A DNA stretch of 64,000 bases, taken from NCBI GenBank assembly GCA_963728855.1, contig CAVSLN010000007.1:1501938-1565937 (forward strand), read 5' to 3'. Every line of letters begins with the position of its first letter. The first letter of the stretch is position 1. The notes under the pieces were generated by a model, which saw nothing but the letters and a program-made list of their open reading frames with translations, was not told where the DNA came from and made no database searches. This document shows, one piece after another, positions 43,953 through 52,446 of the stretch. The position numbers and the translations under genes are program-made. Source of the stretch: AC-43 sp963728855. GTDB lineage: Bacteria; Actinomycetota; Actinomycetes; Mycobacteriales; Micromonosporaceae.

Positions 43953-45161
43953 TCAGCTGGGTTGGCTCGAGATGCCGAGGTCTTTGACCACGGCGTTGAC
44001 GAACGCGTCGCCGTGCTTCTCGACCTTGCGGAGATAGAACGTCTGCTTCGGCGACTGGCCGTCGAAGCTCCACGGGCCACGCGGGCTGTCGTCGATGGTC
44101 CCGATCGTGCCGAGCGCCGCGGCGAGCGCATCGCCCTGCAACCCGGTCGCCGTGCGCAGTGCGCGGCTCAGCACGTTCGCCGCGTCCCAGGTCTGGACCG
44201 CGTACACGGTCGGCGCGGCGTTGTACTTCGCCTGGTAGGCCGAGCGGAAGTCCTTGTTGGCCGGGTTGTCCAGCTCGGTGCTGTAGTGCAGCGTGGTCTG
44301 CACGCCAACGGCGGCGTCGCCTTGGGCCTTCAGCACGCCGCCCTCGGTCAGGAACCCCGAACCGTACAGCGGGATCCGCGTCGACAGCCCGAACTGGGCG
44401 TACTGCTTGACGAACGCGACCGCCTCGGCACCGGCGAAGAAGGAGAAGGTGACCTGCGCTCCGGAAGCCTGGATCCGGCTGATGAGCGGCTGGTAGTCCT
44501 GTGTCTTACCGAACGCGGGCTTGCTCTCGCCGAGAACCGTACCGCCGCCGGCCTTGAACGCATTGCTGAACCCGGCGATCGCTTCCGCGCCGGCCGCGTA
44601 GTCCGGGGCGATCGCGTACGCGGTCTTGCCCGAACCGGTGAGGTGCTTACCCATGGCGGCCGACACCTGCGAGTTGCTGAACGACGTGCGCCAGATGTAC
44701 GGGCTGCGGGCCGCACCGGTGATGTCGTTGGCACCGGCGTTGGAGATGAGGAGCAGCTTCTTCGCCTCGGCGACCATGGTCTTGACCCCGAGCGCCGTCG
44801 ACGAGTTGACGATGCCCACCAGCACGTCGACCTGGTCACTTTGCAGCAGCTTCTGCACGGCGGGCACACCCGTCTGCGGGGTTTCGCCCTCGTCCGCCGT
44901 GACCGTGGTGACGGTGTAGCCGCCGAGCTTGTTGCCGCTGCGCTCCAACCACAGGTCCCAGGCGCGTTTCATGTCGGTGCCGAGCGGGGCGTACACGCCG
45001 GCCTGCGGGATGACGAGACCCACCTTGATGGCGCCGCCACGGGGCGCGGCACTACTACCGCCACCGCCGACGCTGCTGCCGCAGCCCGCGGCCGCGGCAC
45101 CGAAGCCAACCGCACCAAGCATTCCGAGAAGCCGTCGTCGACTGATCGCTGAGTCGGCCAT
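43953..45161 (-). CDS. livK: HAAT-family substrate-binding protein, Tat-type lipoprotein (set 2)
   Basis: 402 residues with a twin-arginine lipoprotein signal: SRRRLLGMLGAVGFG then an AAAGC box. The mature part mirrors set 1: KVGLVIPQAGVYAPLGTD, NAGANDITGAARSPYIWRTS, AYAIAPDYAAGAEAIAGF. The export route differs from set 1, which has a Sec-type signal. GGAGATAAGG precedes the ATG. First gene of the ten-gene transporter block, so the promoter should lie in 45162-45250. Confidence 0.9.
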   Translation of the reverse strand: MADSAISRRRLLGMLGAVGFGAAAAGCGSSVGGGGSSAAPRGGAIKVGLVIPQAGVYAPLGTDMKRAWDLWLERSGNKLGGYTVTTVTADEGETPQTGVPAVQKLLQSDQVDVLVGIVNSSTALGVKTMVAEAKKLLLISNAGANDITGAARSPYIWRTSFSNSQVSAAMGKHLTGSGKTAYAIAPDYAAGAEAIAGFSNAFKAGGGTVLGESKPAFGKTQDYQPLISRIQASGAQVTFSFFAGAEAVAFVKQYAQFGLSTRIPLYGSGFLTEGGVLKAQGDAAVGVQTTLHYSTELDNPANKDFRSAYQAKYNAAPTVYAVQTWDAANVLSRALRTATGLQGDALAAALGTIGTIDDSPRGPWSFDGQSPKQTFYLRKVEKHGDAFVNAVVKDLGISSQPS

Positions 45162-45901
45162 GATCCTTATCTCCTATGTTCTACTACGCCGTTGTCGCAA
45201 TGCGAAGAGTTGTAGAACTTTGGCCCCGTGTCAATGGTCCCTACGTCCCCGATCGCCGAGTGGTTTCGATTCGGAAAGGGTGTCCGATGAGGATGGTCGG
45301 CGCCCGGCGTACCGCAGGTCGGCCCGGAGGTACCGCCTCGTCCGCGGTCCCTCTAGCACCGATGCCGAGCGCACGGTCGTCCGTACCCTGCGGCGCACCT
45401 CTACCGCGCCGCACGACCGGAGGCCAGGGTTGGTTGCGATGAGGGGAGCCTCCGCCCGCGACTCGGCACACTGTGGGGCGAGCGGCGCCTTGCAGTCCCG
45501 GCAAACGGTCCGACGCACGTGCCGTCAAGGATCGTCGCCACGTCCGGCCGTCCATAGTGGACAGCAGAACCAGTCACACAGGTCCGCGACGCTCCGGCGG
45601 GAGGAAGTCACCGCGTGGGGCTACCGCCGGAGGGTCCGCGACCGCGGAACCGGTCACGGCGATCGTCGTCGAAGGACCTCCCGTTGCCCAGATACTGGGC
45701 CACCTAGGTTGGCATCGGTCCACCTCCCGTGGGTTGACCGCCATTGTCCACATCCGCTTGGCTGGTCGTCAATCGCCTGTAGCGGGTTGTGGCGGGCAAC
45801 GAATGCACGACCTCACCGCCGGGACCTGCTGCCCGAAACCACCAACGCGATCGCCGGGCTCGTCTCCGACGGCAGCGCCGAAGGTTGCTAGCCGACGACC
45901 C
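45162..45901. other. Promoter-bearing gap between box genes and transporters
   Basis: 740 bp between the stop of the aldehyde dehydrogenase gene and the start of livK set 2, both minus strand. The right end must hold transcription end signals of the box operon and the left end a promoter. A 10-bp inverted repeat is at 45178-45218. The middle has only chance frames; one piece looks like CRDCKAPLAPQC but has no family support. No gene called. Confidence 0.4.
45178..45218. promoter_or_regulatory. Inverted repeat before the transporter block
   Basis: Arms gttctactac (45178-45187) and gttgtagaac (45209-45218) are reverse complements at 9 of 10 positions, with a 21-bp spacer, and begin 17 bp upstream of the livK ATG. 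A dimeric regulator binding both arms would cover the promoter. The regulator could be the PaaX-like protein of this cluster; that is inferred only from proximity. Confidence 0.45.
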
Positions 45902-47458
45902 TCATGGCGTCTCCGTCCCGTAGATGCCTCGCAGGAAGCCGGGATGCCCCTGTACCGCCGTGCGTTGCAGGTAGTGTGTCAGGGCGCGCAGGCCGCCGAG
46001 TTCCTCGCCGCCGCCCGCCCGGCCGGGTCCACCGTGGAGCATCTGTGGCATGGCGATGCCGTGGCCGGTGGACTCACCAGAGTCGTCGCGGTCGAGGACG
46101 AGCAACCGGCCGTGCCAGGGCGCGAGCCCGGCAACCAGCTGCCGCGCGATGTCTTGGTCGTGGGTGACGATCGAGCCGGCAAGGCTGCCCCCGCCGAGCG
46201 CCGCGGCGGCGATAACCTCGTCCCGACCGGCATATGGCAGCACGGTGGCCACCGGGCCGAACGCCTCGACCTCGTGCGCCGCCGTGGCGTGGACGCCGTC
46301 GCAACGAAGCAGCACCGGCGACAGGAACGCGCCCTGATGAGCGTCGGCACCCGACACGTCAACCCTGTCCGGGTCGCCGAAGGCGAGCTTCGCGCCCATG
46401 GACAGTCGGCCGATCGCGGCCCGTACCTCGTCTCGTTGGCCGAGGCTGGCCAAGGGGCCCATGTCGGTATCGGCCAGCCCCGGATGGCCCACGACGACGC
46501 GGGAAAGGCGGGCGCGGACCGCGTCGGTGACGGCGTCGGCGAGCCGGACGGGGACGAACGCCCGCCGGATGGCGGTGCATTTCTGCCCTGCTTTGACGGT
46601 CATCTCGGTGACGAGCTGGTCGACGTACAGGGTGAACTCGGGGTCGTCGACCGAGACGTCGGGCCCGAGGATGGCGCAGTTGAGCGAGTCGGCCTCGGCG
46701 TTGAACGCGACGGACCGGCCGGCGACGGCCGGGTGGGTACGCAGGGCGAGTGCGGTGGCCGCCGATCCGGTGAAGCTGAGGGTGTCCTGGGTGGTGAGAT
46801 TGTCGAGCAGTCCGGCCGGGCCGGCACACAGCAGCGACAGCGTCCCGTCCGGCAGGAGGCCGGAGTCGATGGTGCGGCGTACGACCAGCTCGGTCAGGTA
46901 CGCGGTCTGGCTGGCCGGTTTGACGACCGACGGCATGCCGGCCAGAAAAGCGGGTGCGAGCTTCTCCAGCATGCCCCAGACGGGGAAGTTGAACGCGTTG
47001 ATCTGGACGGCCGCGCCCAGCTTCGAGGTGTAGACGTGCTGCCCGGCGAAGGTTCCGCCCTTGCCCAGCGGCTCGGTGTCCCCGTCGGGCAGGATGGTCG
47101 TGTCGGGTAGTTCGCGGGCGGCCTTGCTGGCGTAGACGGCCAGGGTGCCGATACCGCCGTCGACGTCGACGGCGGTGTCGCGGCGGGTGGCGCCGGTGCG
47201 GGTACTCAGTTCCACGAACTCGTCGAGGTGGCCGGAGAGGTACCTGGCGAGCGTCTTGAGGATGGCGGCGCGCTGCGTGAAGGTCAGCGAGCGAAGCGCT
47301 GGTCCGCCGACGTCGCGGGCGTAGGCGAGGGTGGCAGCGGGATCCGGACCCATGGTGGGAAGCGTCGCGACGGTCTCCCCGGTGGCGGCGTCCAACAGCG
47401 GACGGGACTCGCCGGTGCCATCCTGCCATCTGCCTTCGGCGAAGCTGCGCACGGTCAT
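45902..47458 (-). CDS. boxD: 3,4-dehydroadipyl-CoA semialdehyde dehydrogenase (BoxD/PaaZ type)
   Basis: 518 residues of the aldehyde dehydrogenase superfamily, matching PaaZ-N/BoxD length. Features: QINAFNFPVWGMLEKLAPAF, VVKPASQTA, SFTGSAATA, the general-base Glu in FNAEADSLN, and the catalytic Cys in AGQKCTAIRR (about 294). In the box pathway BoxC produces 3,4-dehydroadipyl-CoA semialdehyde plus formate, and this enzyme oxidises the semialdehyde. It overlaps the enoyl-CoA hydratase stop (ATGA). A role in phenylacetate degradation is the alternative, less likely next to boxB/boxC. Confidence 0.82.
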   Translation of the reverse strand: MTVRSFAEGRWQDGTGESRPLLDAATGETVATLPTMGPDPAATLAYARDVGGPALRSLTFTQRAAILKTLARYLSGHLDEFVELSTRTGATRRDTAVDVDGGIGTLAVYASKAARELPDTTILPDGDTEPLGKGGTFAGQHVYTSKLGAAVQINAFNFPVWGMLEKLAPAFLAGMPSVVKPASQTAYLTELVVRRTIDSGLLPDGTLSLLCAGPAGLLDNLTTQDTLSFTGSAATALALRTHPAVAGRSVAFNAEADSLNCAILGPDVSVDDPEFTLYVDQLVTEMTVKAGQKCTAIRRAFVPVRLADAVTDAVRARLSRVVVGHPGLADTDMGPLASLGQRDEVRAAIGRLSMGAKLAFGDPDRVDVSGADAHQGAFLSPVLLRCDGVHATAAHEVEAFGPVATVLPYAGRDEVIAAAALGGGSLAGSIVTHDQDIARQLVAGLAPWHGRLLVLDRDDSGESTGHGIAMPQMLHGGPGRAGGGEELGGLRALTHYLQRTAVQGHPGFLRGIYGTETP

Positions 47459-48186
47459 CGGGTTCTCCGTTCCAGGAACGCGGTCATTCTGGTGTGTTTG
47501 TCGTCGCCGTCGAACAGCAGGGCCTGGGCGGTGAGGTCGAACGTCGTGGTGGCGGGCCGGTGGACGCGCAGTGCGAGTTTGGTCAGTTCCAACGCGCGCC
47601 AGGAGCGTTCGGCGATGGTGGTGGCAAGGGCACGACCGCGAGCCTCCAGAGCGTCGGTGACCTCATCCGCGAGCCCGATGGCCAGTGCTTCCCCGGCGGA
47701 GAGCCGGGTGCCGGCGTAGAGCATGCGCCGCGCGATGGCGATTCCGACGAGTTGCGGCAGTCGCCAGTTCGCCCCGGCGCCCGCGAGGATGCCCAAGGAG
47801 AGTTCGGGTTGGGCGAAGACCGCGTTGGGTGAGGCGAGTCGGAAGTCGCATGCCAGGGCCAGTTCGCATCCGCCGCCGATGGCAGGGCCGTCGACGAGCG
47901 CGATGGTTGGCCAGCGGTGGGACTCGAGGCGCTCGAAGAGGCCGGCGTTGATGGCCAGCAGCGCGGCGTCGGCGTCTCGGTCGCGCAGCTCGGCGATGTC
48001 GGCGCCGGCGGCGAACAGGCCGGGTGTGGTGGAGTGGACGATCAGGATGCTCGGTTCGCGGCGGGCTTCGGAGAGTACAGTGTCGAGTTCGTCGACCATC
48101 GCCTGGTCGAGCGCGTTGTGTTTGCCGGGCCGGTTCAGGCCCAGCCACCAGATGTACTCATCGCGGCGAACGCTGACGAGGCTCAT
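47455..48186 (-). CDS. Enoyl-CoA hydratase (PaaF-like)
   Basis: 243 residues, crotonase fold. Oxyanion-hole segments FAAGADIAEL and GPAIGGGCELALACDF and the active-site Glu region FAQPELSLGILAGAGANWRL are intact. It likely hydrates 2,3-dehydroadipyl-CoA to 3-hydroxyadipyl-CoA downstream of BoxD. It could also serve as the isomerase moving the double bond from 3,4 to 2,3. Starts and stops overlap both neighbours, so the three genes are co-translated. Confidence 0.85.
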   Translation of the reverse strand: MSLVSVRRDEYIWWLGLNRPGKHNALDQAMVDELDTVLSEARREPSILIVHSTTPGLFAAGADIAELRDRDADAALLAINAGLFERLESHRWPTIALVDGPAIGGGCELALACDFRLASPNAVFAQPELSLGILAGAGANWRLPQLVGIAIARRMLYAGTRLSAGEALAIGLADEVTDALEARGRALATTIAERSWRALELTKLALRVHRPATTTFDLTAQALLFDGDDKHTRMTAFLERRTR

Positions 48187-49619
48187 GACGCCATGGCCAT
48201 GCGCGCAAGGAGCTGGCTCGGGCGGTAGCGGGGGTCGCCGTACGCCGCTTGCATCGCGGTCAGGATGCTGTGGACTGTCGCGAAGCCCCAGCGTTCACCC
48301 CATTCCAGCGGACCGAGGGGGTAGTTGGTGCCCAGTCGCAGGGCGGTGTCGATGTCCGCGCGGCTGGCCACGCCTTGCTGCAGTGCGTCGACGGCCAGGT
48401 TGACGAGCATCGCGACGGTCCGGGTGACCACCAGGCCGGGCGCGTCGTCGACCACGTGGACCTCCAGATCGGCCGACTGCAGCAGGCCGACGGCCTCGTC
48501 GCGGCTGCCCTGGGGGCAGCCGTCGGAGAGAGCGACAGCGATCGCCGTCGCGGTGGCATCGTCGAGGGTGCGGTCCGCGACGACGACGGGGGTACCGAGC
48601 CGGGCGGACAACGCGGTTGCGGTCGTGCCCGAGCACCGCACGAGCAGCGCGCCGCTGGGCAGTTCGACGTTGCCGCCGTCGCCGTCACCGTCCAGGACCG
48701 CGACCCCGGACCGGTCCAGCAGGCTGCGCAGCTCGCCCGTACCGTGTACCACGACCTCCAGTGGTGCGTTCCGCGCGTCCGCCGCGACCGGGGCGTGGTT
48801 GCCCGGGTGCTCGTACACGCCGCGGCCGGTCTTGCGGCCGAGCCAGCCGGCCTCGACGAGTTGCCGCTGGGCCAGCGACGGGGCGAACCGGGGGTCGTGG
48901 CCGAAGGCGGTCCACACGGAGCGGGTGACCGCCTCGTTGACGTCGTGCCCGATGAGGTCCATCAACGCGAACGGCCCCATCCGGAACCCGCCCGCACCGG
49001 TAAGTACCCGGTCGATGGTTGCGGGATCGGCCGCGCGTTCCTCGTACAGGCGCCACGCTTCGGCGTAGAACGGCCGCGCGACGCGGTTGACGATGAAGCC
49101 GGGCGTCGGCGTCGAACGCACGGTGGTCTTGCCCCAGGCCGTGGCGAGCTCGGCGACGACGTCGAGGACCGCGGCGGAGGTGGTGGGGCCGGCGACGACT
49201 TCGACGAGGCGCATCAGCGGTACGGGGTTGAAGAAGTGCAGCCCCACGATCCGTTCCGGATACGCCATTCCCGCGGCCAGTGCGGCCGGCGACAATGACG
49301 ACGTGTTGGTCGCCAGTACGCAGTCGGCGGCCACCACCTGCTCCAGATCGGCGAACAGTCGCCGCTTCACCGCGAGGTCCTCGACGACCGCCTCGACGAC
49401 GATGTGCGCCGGAGCCAGATCCGCGAGCGAGCCCGTGGCGGTCAGCCGCAGTTGATCCGGTACCCGACTGTCCACAAGGGCCACTGCCCGTTCGGCGGCG
49501 CCGGGCACCGCGTCGTACAGCAGGACCTGGTGGCCCGCCGCGGCGGCGAGCTGGGCGATGCCGGTACCCATGGTGCCGGCGCCGACCACCCCGACGACTG
49601 TGTCCCGCAAGGTGCTCAC
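48183..49619 (-). CDS. paaH: 3-hydroxyacyl-CoA dehydrogenase (PaaH-like)
   Basis: 478 residues with a Rossmann GVVGAGTMGTGIAQ near the start, the NTSSLSPAALA and HFFNPVPLMRLVEVV motifs, and two C-terminal HCDH domains, the second including TRTVAMLVNLAVDALQQG. This two-domain form is typical of PaaH/PaaC enzymes that oxidise 3-hydroxyadipyl-CoA to beta-ketoadipyl-CoA. It sits between the PaaY-like gene (12-bp gap) and the hydratase (ATGA overlap). No thiolase for the last step is in the window. Confidence 0.85.
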   Translation of the reverse strand: MSTLRDTVVGVVGAGTMGTGIAQLAAAAGHQVLLYDAVPGAAERAVALVDSRVPDQLRLTATGSLADLAPAHIVVEAVVEDLAVKRRLFADLEQVVAADCVLATNTSSLSPAALAAGMAYPERIVGLHFFNPVPLMRLVEVVAGPTTSAAVLDVVAELATAWGKTTVRSTPTPGFIVNRVARPFYAEAWRLYEERAADPATIDRVLTGAGGFRMGPFALMDLIGHDVNEAVTRSVWTAFGHDPRFAPSLAQRQLVEAGWLGRKTGRGVYEHPGNHAPVAADARNAPLEVVVHGTGELRSLLDRSGVAVLDGDGDGGNVELPSGALLVRCSGTTATALSARLGTPVVVADRTLDDATATAIAVALSDGCPQGSRDEAVGLLQSADLEVHVVDDAPGLVVTRTVAMLVNLAVDALQQGVASRADIDTALRLGTNYPLGPLEWGERWGFATVHSILTAMQAAYGDPRYRPSQLLARMAMAS

Positions 49620-49631
49620 CGTATCCTCCGG

Positions 49632-50150
49632 TCAGCCGATCCGGCGCAGGGCGGCCCGGTACCGCTTGGCCATGTCCCGGTACAGGCCGACGGCCTCGGT
49701 GACCCATTCGGCGAGGTCGGGCGCCGGCCGGGGGCGGGCCGGGATCCCCAGCGCGATGTGTCCGGCCGGAACGACGGCGTCCTCGGGTACCAGGGCGGCG
49801 GCGCCGACACCTGCGCCGGCTTCAACGGTGGCGCGGTTGAGCACGAGGGAGCCCGAGCCGATGAGGCAGCCGTCGCCGATCCGGCAGCCTTCCAGGTGGG
49901 CGTTGTGTCCGACCACGCAGCGGGCGCCGAGAATCGTCGGCCACTGGGCGGTGGTGTGCACCACGGTGCCGTCCTGCACCGAGGTCAGCTCACCGACGTC
50001 GATGCGGCCGTAGTCGGCGCGCAGGACGGCAGCGGGCCACACCGATGCCTGGGCACCGATGCTGACCGCGCCGATGACCACCGCGTCGGGGTGCACGAAC
50101 GCGTCCGGGTGAATGTGCGGGACCAGGTCGCCGAGCGCGTAGATGGGCAT
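49632..50150 (-). CDS. paaY: PaaY-like gamma-carbonic-anhydrase-fold protein
   Basis: The ATG at 50150 overlaps the amidohydrolase stop (TGATG) and gives 172 residues. A left-handed beta-helix of hexapeptide repeats is clear (HPDAVVIGAVSIGAQASVWP, ADYGRIDVGELTSVQDGTVV), and the zinc-ligand His residues of the gamma class appear as VVHTTAQWP and VGHNAHLEG. PaaY homologues are thioesterases that clear dead-end CoA esters in the phenylacetate pathway; a similar repair role in the box pathway is inferred. Confidence 0.8.
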   Translation of the reverse strand: MPIYALGDLVPHIHPDAFVHPDAVVIGAVSIGAQASVWPAAVLRADYGRIDVGELTSVQDGTVVHTTAQWPTILGARCVVGHNAHLEGCRIGDGCLIGSGSLVLNRATVEAGAGVGAAALVPEDAVVPAGHIALGIPARPRPAPDLAEWVTEAVGLYRDMAKRYRAALRRIG

Positions 50151-51010
50151 CAGGCCGCCAGTTTCAGGTTGTAGACGCGGGCGGCGTTGCCGGCTAGCAC
50201 GAGCCCGGCGGTCGCCTCGTCGGGGCAGAGCGCGGCGACGGCCCGCGCGTTGCGCGCGATGCCGGGTACGCCCGGCCAGTCGGTACCGAAGATCATTCGG
50301 CGGACCAGCCGGTCCCAGTTGTGGCGGGAGTAGTACTCGCGCAGCCGGGACGGGGGCAGGCCGGACAGTTCGATCCAGACCCGTTCGTTGGACAGGGCCA
50401 GGAACGCGGCGGCGTCGTACCACCAGCCGCGGCCGCCGTGCGCGAGCACGACAGTCAGGCCGCGGAAGTCGTGCAGGACGTCGTCGAGCAGGACGGGGTC
50501 GGCGAAGCGGTTGGACGAGCCCGGGAAGCTGCTGGTGCCGCAGTGCACGACGAGCGGGATGCCGGACGACTGGCACACCTCGTACGCCGGATAGAGCCAG
50601 CGGCTGTCGGCGGCGACCCCGGCGTGCACCGGATGGATTTTGCAGGCGACCGCGCCCAGGTCGATCTGCCGCCGCAGTTCCTCGTCGACCGGGTAGTGCA
50701 GGTGTGGGTTGATGTTGGCGACCAGCTTGACCCGGTCGGGGTTGTGCGCGGTCAGCGGCAGCACGTCCTCAACCGGTTGGATGCCGGTGGCCTTCGGGCT
50801 GTACTCGGTGAGCGCGAGCGCGACATCGACGCCTTCGCTGGCGAGGTACGCGTCGAACCGGACCGGGTCGACCGTGCCGTCGGCGTCGTAGACCCGGTCG
50901 AGCACCGCGGGGTCGCCGAAGTCGCGAGCCCATTGGCGCCACGCGGGTTTCAAGGTGGGCTGGCGGGCGGCGTGGACGTGGGCGTCGATGAGTGGGCGGC
51001 CGTCGAGCAT
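50150..51010 (-). CDS. Amidohydrolase-2 family metal-dependent hydrolase
   Basis: The ATG at 51010 overlaps the ferredoxin stop (TGATG); 286 residues. TIM-barrel metal ligands: HVH at residues 11-13 (LIDAHVHAA), then CKIHPVHAG, VVHCGTSSFPG, VLAHGGRGWW and FGTDWPG. The family includes decarboxylases and lactone or ester hydrolases acting on aromatic and dicarboxylic compounds. Similar genes are found in box clusters with unclear function; it may process a side product. Confidence 0.75.
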   Translation of the reverse strand: MLDGRPLIDAHVHAARQPTLKPAWRQWARDFGDPAVLDRVYDADGTVDPVRFDAYLASEGVDVALALTEYSPKATGIQPVEDVLPLTAHNPDRVKLVANINPHLHYPVDEELRRQIDLGAVACKIHPVHAGVAADSRWLYPAYEVCQSSGIPLVVHCGTSSFPGSSNRFADPVLLDDVLHDFRGLTVVLAHGGRGWWYDAAAFLALSNERVWIELSGLPPSRLREYYSRHNWDRLVRRMIFGTDWPGVPGIARNARAVAALCPDEATAGLVLAGNAARVYNLKLAA

Positions 51011-51435
51011 CAGGCCCCCGTGCCATGAAGCTTGTCGGAATGGCACCCAGCCGGCGCGTTCTCATAGCCATGAAGCTTGTCGGAATGGCACCCAGCCGGC
51101 GCTTTCTCGTATGCGGCAACGAGTTCGGTGTCCACGCCCAGGGCGCCGGTGACGCTGGCTCCGCCCGCGGCCCCCAGCGGTCGCTGCCGGCCACGCAGGG
51201 GCTGGCTGAAGAAGCGCGCGTTGTCCGCCACGAAGGCGACCTGGTCGTCGGGTACCCGGCGGTCCTGGCTGACCGCCTGCACCGGACACGCCGGTTCGCA
51301 GGCGCCGCAGTCGATGCACTCGGCGGGGTTGATGTACAGCTTGCGGCCACCTTCGTAGATGCAGTCGACCGGGCACTCCTCGATGCAGGACCGGTCCATG
51401 ACGTCGATGCATGCCGCGGCGATGACGTACGGCAC
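51010..51435 (-). CDS. 7Fe ferredoxin with repeated C-terminal tail
   Basis: The GTG at 51435 has GAAGGAGAAGG upstream. 141 residues. The first 106 form a typical actinobacterial 7Fe ferredoxin: Cys 9, 17, 21, 25 and CIDCGACEPACP (Cys 40, 43, 46, 50), fitting one 3Fe-4S and one 4Fe-4S cluster. The C-terminal end has two copies of a 15-residue unit (ENAPAGCHSDKLHG-like) made by a 45-bp duplication, each with an extra Cys. It probably passes electrons from the neighbouring reductase to BoxB. Confidence 0.82.
   Translation of the reverse strand: MPYVIAAACIDVMDRSCIEECPVDCIYEGGRKLYINPAECIDCGACEPACPVQAVSQDRRVPDDQVAFVADNARFFSQPLRGRQRPLGAAGGASVTGALGVDTELVAAYEKAPAGCHSDKLHGYENAPAGCHSDKLHGTGA
51023..51112. 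repeat. 45-bp tandem duplication at the ferredoxin 3' end
   Basis: Two copies (51023-51067 and 51068-51112) of a 45-bp unit starting ccatgaagcttgtcggaatg, with a few differences at the ends. In frame, adding 15 residues to the ferredoxin tail. Confidence 0.85.
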
Positions 51436-51455
51436 TGGCCTTCTCCTTCGCTCGT

Positions 51456-52446
51456 TCAGACCGCGATGGGCGCGGTGTCCGACGAGTGGCCGGGAAACAG
51501 CTGCTCGTCCGGGTTGATGAGAACCGCGGCGTTGTTGACAGCGGTGGCGGCCTCCAAAGCCCACCGAGATGAGCCGGACCTTGCCGGGGTAGTCGGTGAT
51601 GTCCCCCGCCGCGAAGACTCCAACGATGTTCGTGGACATGGTGGTGTCGACCGGTAGGTAGCGGTTGGCTACGACGTCGATGCCCCAGTCACGGATCGGG
51701 CCGAGGTTCGCGGTGAAGCCGAGCGCGGCGATGACCGCCTGCGCCGGTCGGGTCCGGACGGTACCGTCGCCACAGGTGATCTCCACGTGCTCGACCCGGT
51801 CCGCGCCGGTCAGCCTGGACACCTCGGCATCGGTGATGACATCCACTGTGGACGCGAGTACCTGCGCGACGCTGCGCGCGTGCGCCCGGAACGCGGCGCG
51901 GCGGTGCACGAGGGTCACCGACCGGGCGATGGGTTCCAGGCTCAGCGCCCAGTCGCAGGCACTGTCGCCGCCGCCGACGACGATCACGTCCTGGCCGGCG
52001 TGCGCGTGCAGCGCGGGTACGAAGAACGACAGGCCGCGCCCGACCCAGCCGGTGCCGGCCGGCAACGGGCGCGGGGTGAACGCGCCGATGCCGCCGCTGA
52101 TGACGACCGTCCGGCACCGGATGCCGGTACCCGAACCGGTGCCGAGCATGATGACGCCGTCATCGCCACGCGTCAGGGTCTGTGCGCGCTCGCCGAGCAC
52201 GAAGGTCGGCTGGTACGAACCGGCCTGCTCCACCAACGCCGCGACGAGGTCGCGGCCCTTGACCGCGGGCAGACCGGCCACGTCGTAGATGGGCTTCTCC
52301 GGGTACATCGCGCTGACCTGGCCGCCCGCCTCGGGCAACGAGTCGACGACCACAGTGGACAGTCCGCGGAATCCGGCGTAGTAGGCGGCGTACAGGCCGA
52401 CCGGTCCGGCGCCGATGACCAGTAGGTCACGATCGATCGTGCTCAC
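51456..52446 (-). CDS. TrxB-like ferredoxin-NADP+ reductase, one frameshift
   Basis: The GTG at 52446 overlaps the CoA-ligase stop (GTGA). FAD motif LLVIGAGPVGLYAAYYAG, NADP motif VIVVGGGDSACDWALSL, and the C-terminal FAD motif VGVFAAGDITDYPGKVRLI. It lacks the CxxC of thioredoxin reductase, as expected for TrxB-like ferredoxin reductases. At about 51555 one extra base breaks the frame. The correct continuation (EAATAVNNAAVLINPDEQLF, ending PIAV) lies in the next frame and stops at 51456. The 991-base span is 3n+1, which agrees. Likely reduces the ferredoxin for BoxB. Confidence 0.85.

Noticed and set aside
45231..45555. Small Cys-containing gene (CRDCKAPLAPQC) upstream of livK
   Set aside because: No ribosome site, no second metal-binding pair, and overlapping frames of similar length look equally random.
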